Shown: positions 63,511-64,000 of the stretch, one piece after another | How the letters are laid out: the number at the start of each line of letters is the position of its first letter | How positions within the stretch are numbered: position 1 is the first letter of the stretch | DNA from: ZC4RG20 sp963782445 | GTDB taxonomy: Bacteria; Pseudomonadota; Gammaproteobacteria; Steroidobacterales; Rariloculaceae | Assembly: GCA_963782445.1 (NCBI GenBank) | Contig: CAWAJM010000001.1 | Coordinates: 1,922,001-1,986,000, forward strand | Reading direction: 5' to 3' | DNA: 64,000 nt | The notes under the pieces: model-generated | Databases searched by the model: none | Told to the model about the DNA's origin: nothing | What the model saw: only the letters and a program-made list of their open reading frames with translations | Translations under genes and position numbers: made by a program

Positions 63511-63882
63511 TCAGGTGTTCGCGTACGCCCCCTTGAGACGGTAGAGTGCCGACCCAGAAACGACGATGATTAGGCCGCCGACGACAACCTGGTTCCACAT
63601 CTCGCTCTGCTGATTAGTGAAATGCATGAAGAACGGCGCCAAGAGCAACCAGACACCCGCGGTCAGATTCGTCCACTCCTCCCATGGACGCACACGGACG
63701 ATACCCGCGGCCGCGACGAGCACCACGATCGTCCCCACCAGATAAGAGTTCCAAGCCGCGCTGTCGTTTACGTGGCCCAGGCCGAGGAACGGTGCGATGA
63801 TCAGCCAAGCGCCCAAGCAGGCGTTGGACCAATCCTCCCAACGCATATGCATTGGTCTGTGATCGAGAGTTTGAACACCCAT
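63511..63882 (-). CDS. SPW repeat membrane protein, copy B
   Basis: A 123-residue protein nearly identical to copy A: 'WEDWSNACLGAWLIIAPF' and 'WEEWTNLTAGVWLLLAPFF' are kept, with conservative changes such as I/L and A/V elsewhere. The frame is intact. Leader and hairpin are also shared, so the unit was duplicated with its flanks. Confidence 0.87.
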   Translation of the reverse strand: MGVQTLDHRPMHMRWEDWSNACLGAWLIIAPFLGLGHVNDSAAWNSYLVGTIVVLVAAAGIVRVRPWEEWTNLTAGVWLLLAPFFMHFTNQQSEMWNQVVVGGLIIVVSGSALYRLKGAYANT

Positions 63883-64000
63883 TGCTTTGTCTCCTGCGAT
63901 TTGTCCGAAAGGCCCCCGGACGGGGCGAGCTAGGGTCTCCCGCCGGTAATGAACGCTACGCCGTGATCGGCGACATCGCGCTTCAGCTATGGTCGAGCGA

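Larger units (their letters stand above)
62893..64000. repeat. Duplicated block, copy B
   Basis: Second copy of the block at 56.1-56.9 kb, with the same order and orientation: truncated kinase start, TACGGTGATGTTCCAA region, hairpin and SPW gene with leader. It holds about 330 extra bases (63120-63455) before the hairpin, including the short Rossmann-like frame. It runs to the window edge, so its right boundary is unknown. Confidence 0.75.

Noticed and set aside
1..64000. tRNA, rRNA, CRISPR array, prophage or toxin-antitoxin genes
   Set aside because: I looked for cloverleaf-like segments, spaced repeats and typical small gene pairs in the intergenic gaps and found none I could support.

Overview
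The window comes from a high-GC Gram-negative bacterium, almost certainly a proteobacterium. Evidence is three complete outer-membrane export or porin systems, a ModE-regulated oxyanion importer, RND pumps with TolC partners, Tat and lipoprotein signals, and a KdpFABC/KdpDE potassium system. I cannot place it below phylum or class. No rRNA, tRNA, CRISPR array, transposase or phage gene was seen.

Layout. 0-3.4 kb: small secreted proteins (DUF4136, EF-hand, an alanine-rich LEA-like lipoprotein), a YrdB-type membrane protein, an EthD-domain protein, and a broken di-heme cytochrome c peroxidase. 3.4-6.6 kb: a tightly overlapping operon of porin, periplasmic FMN-binding protein, ApbE flavin transferase and DUF4405-like membrane protein; this looks like a flavinylated extracytoplasmic electron-transfer unit. 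6.5-14.1 kb: DUF3147, HupE/UreJ, a transmembrane anchor protein and an RND adaptor/pump/TolC set. 14.1-19.0 kb: a molybdate/tungstate module (porin, ABC ATPase, permease, binding protein, ModE) behind a ModE-like operator. 19.0-25 kb: a GDT1-type exporter, a superoxide-dismutase-like lipoprotein that lacks metal ligands, a 181-bp near-perfect palindrome, and an HlyD/FtsX/ATPase exporter. 25-32.2 kb: a P-type ATPase, DUF4396, decayed remnants (SHOCT-like, permease, YHS), a Met-rich cytochrome c and an NhaP antiporter.

32.2-44.2 kb: a PepSY protein, a DedA-PAP2 fusion and a second RND system (pump, adaptor, TolC) sitting behind its own two-component system in one minus-strand transcription unit; then a YncE-like beta-propeller, a glutathione S-transferase and a YjbR protein. 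A shared motif, CCTGACA-N5-CTAAC, occurs upstream of the regulator/YncE divergent pair (two copies, inverted), upstream of the RND pump gene, and in weaker form upstream of PepSY, which suggests a local regulon. 44.3-52.8 kb: the kdp locus in an unusual order (kdpF-kdpB-27-aa peptide-kdpA-kdpC on minus; kdpD-kdpE divergent on plus), with a one-base frameshift in kdpD.

53-64 kb: an alpha/beta hydrolase, a phospholipase D family protein, a sensorless histidine kinase, two near-identical SPW-repeat membrane proteins, and a 1833-residue fusion of kinase-like, AAA ATPase, GAF, PAS and histidine kinase modules. The kinase-like domain has lost its key catalytic residues. The SPW gene, its spacer and the 5' end of the small histidine kinase are duplicated on both sides of the giant gene; the second kinase copy is cut off just after its H-box.

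Overall this is an envelope-stress, metal/oxyanion and ion-homeostasis region with several decayed or duplicated pieces. The most unusual items are the palindrome, the shared response-regulator-like motif, the degenerate kinase fusion with its flanking duplication, the SOD-like protein and the kdp rearrangement.
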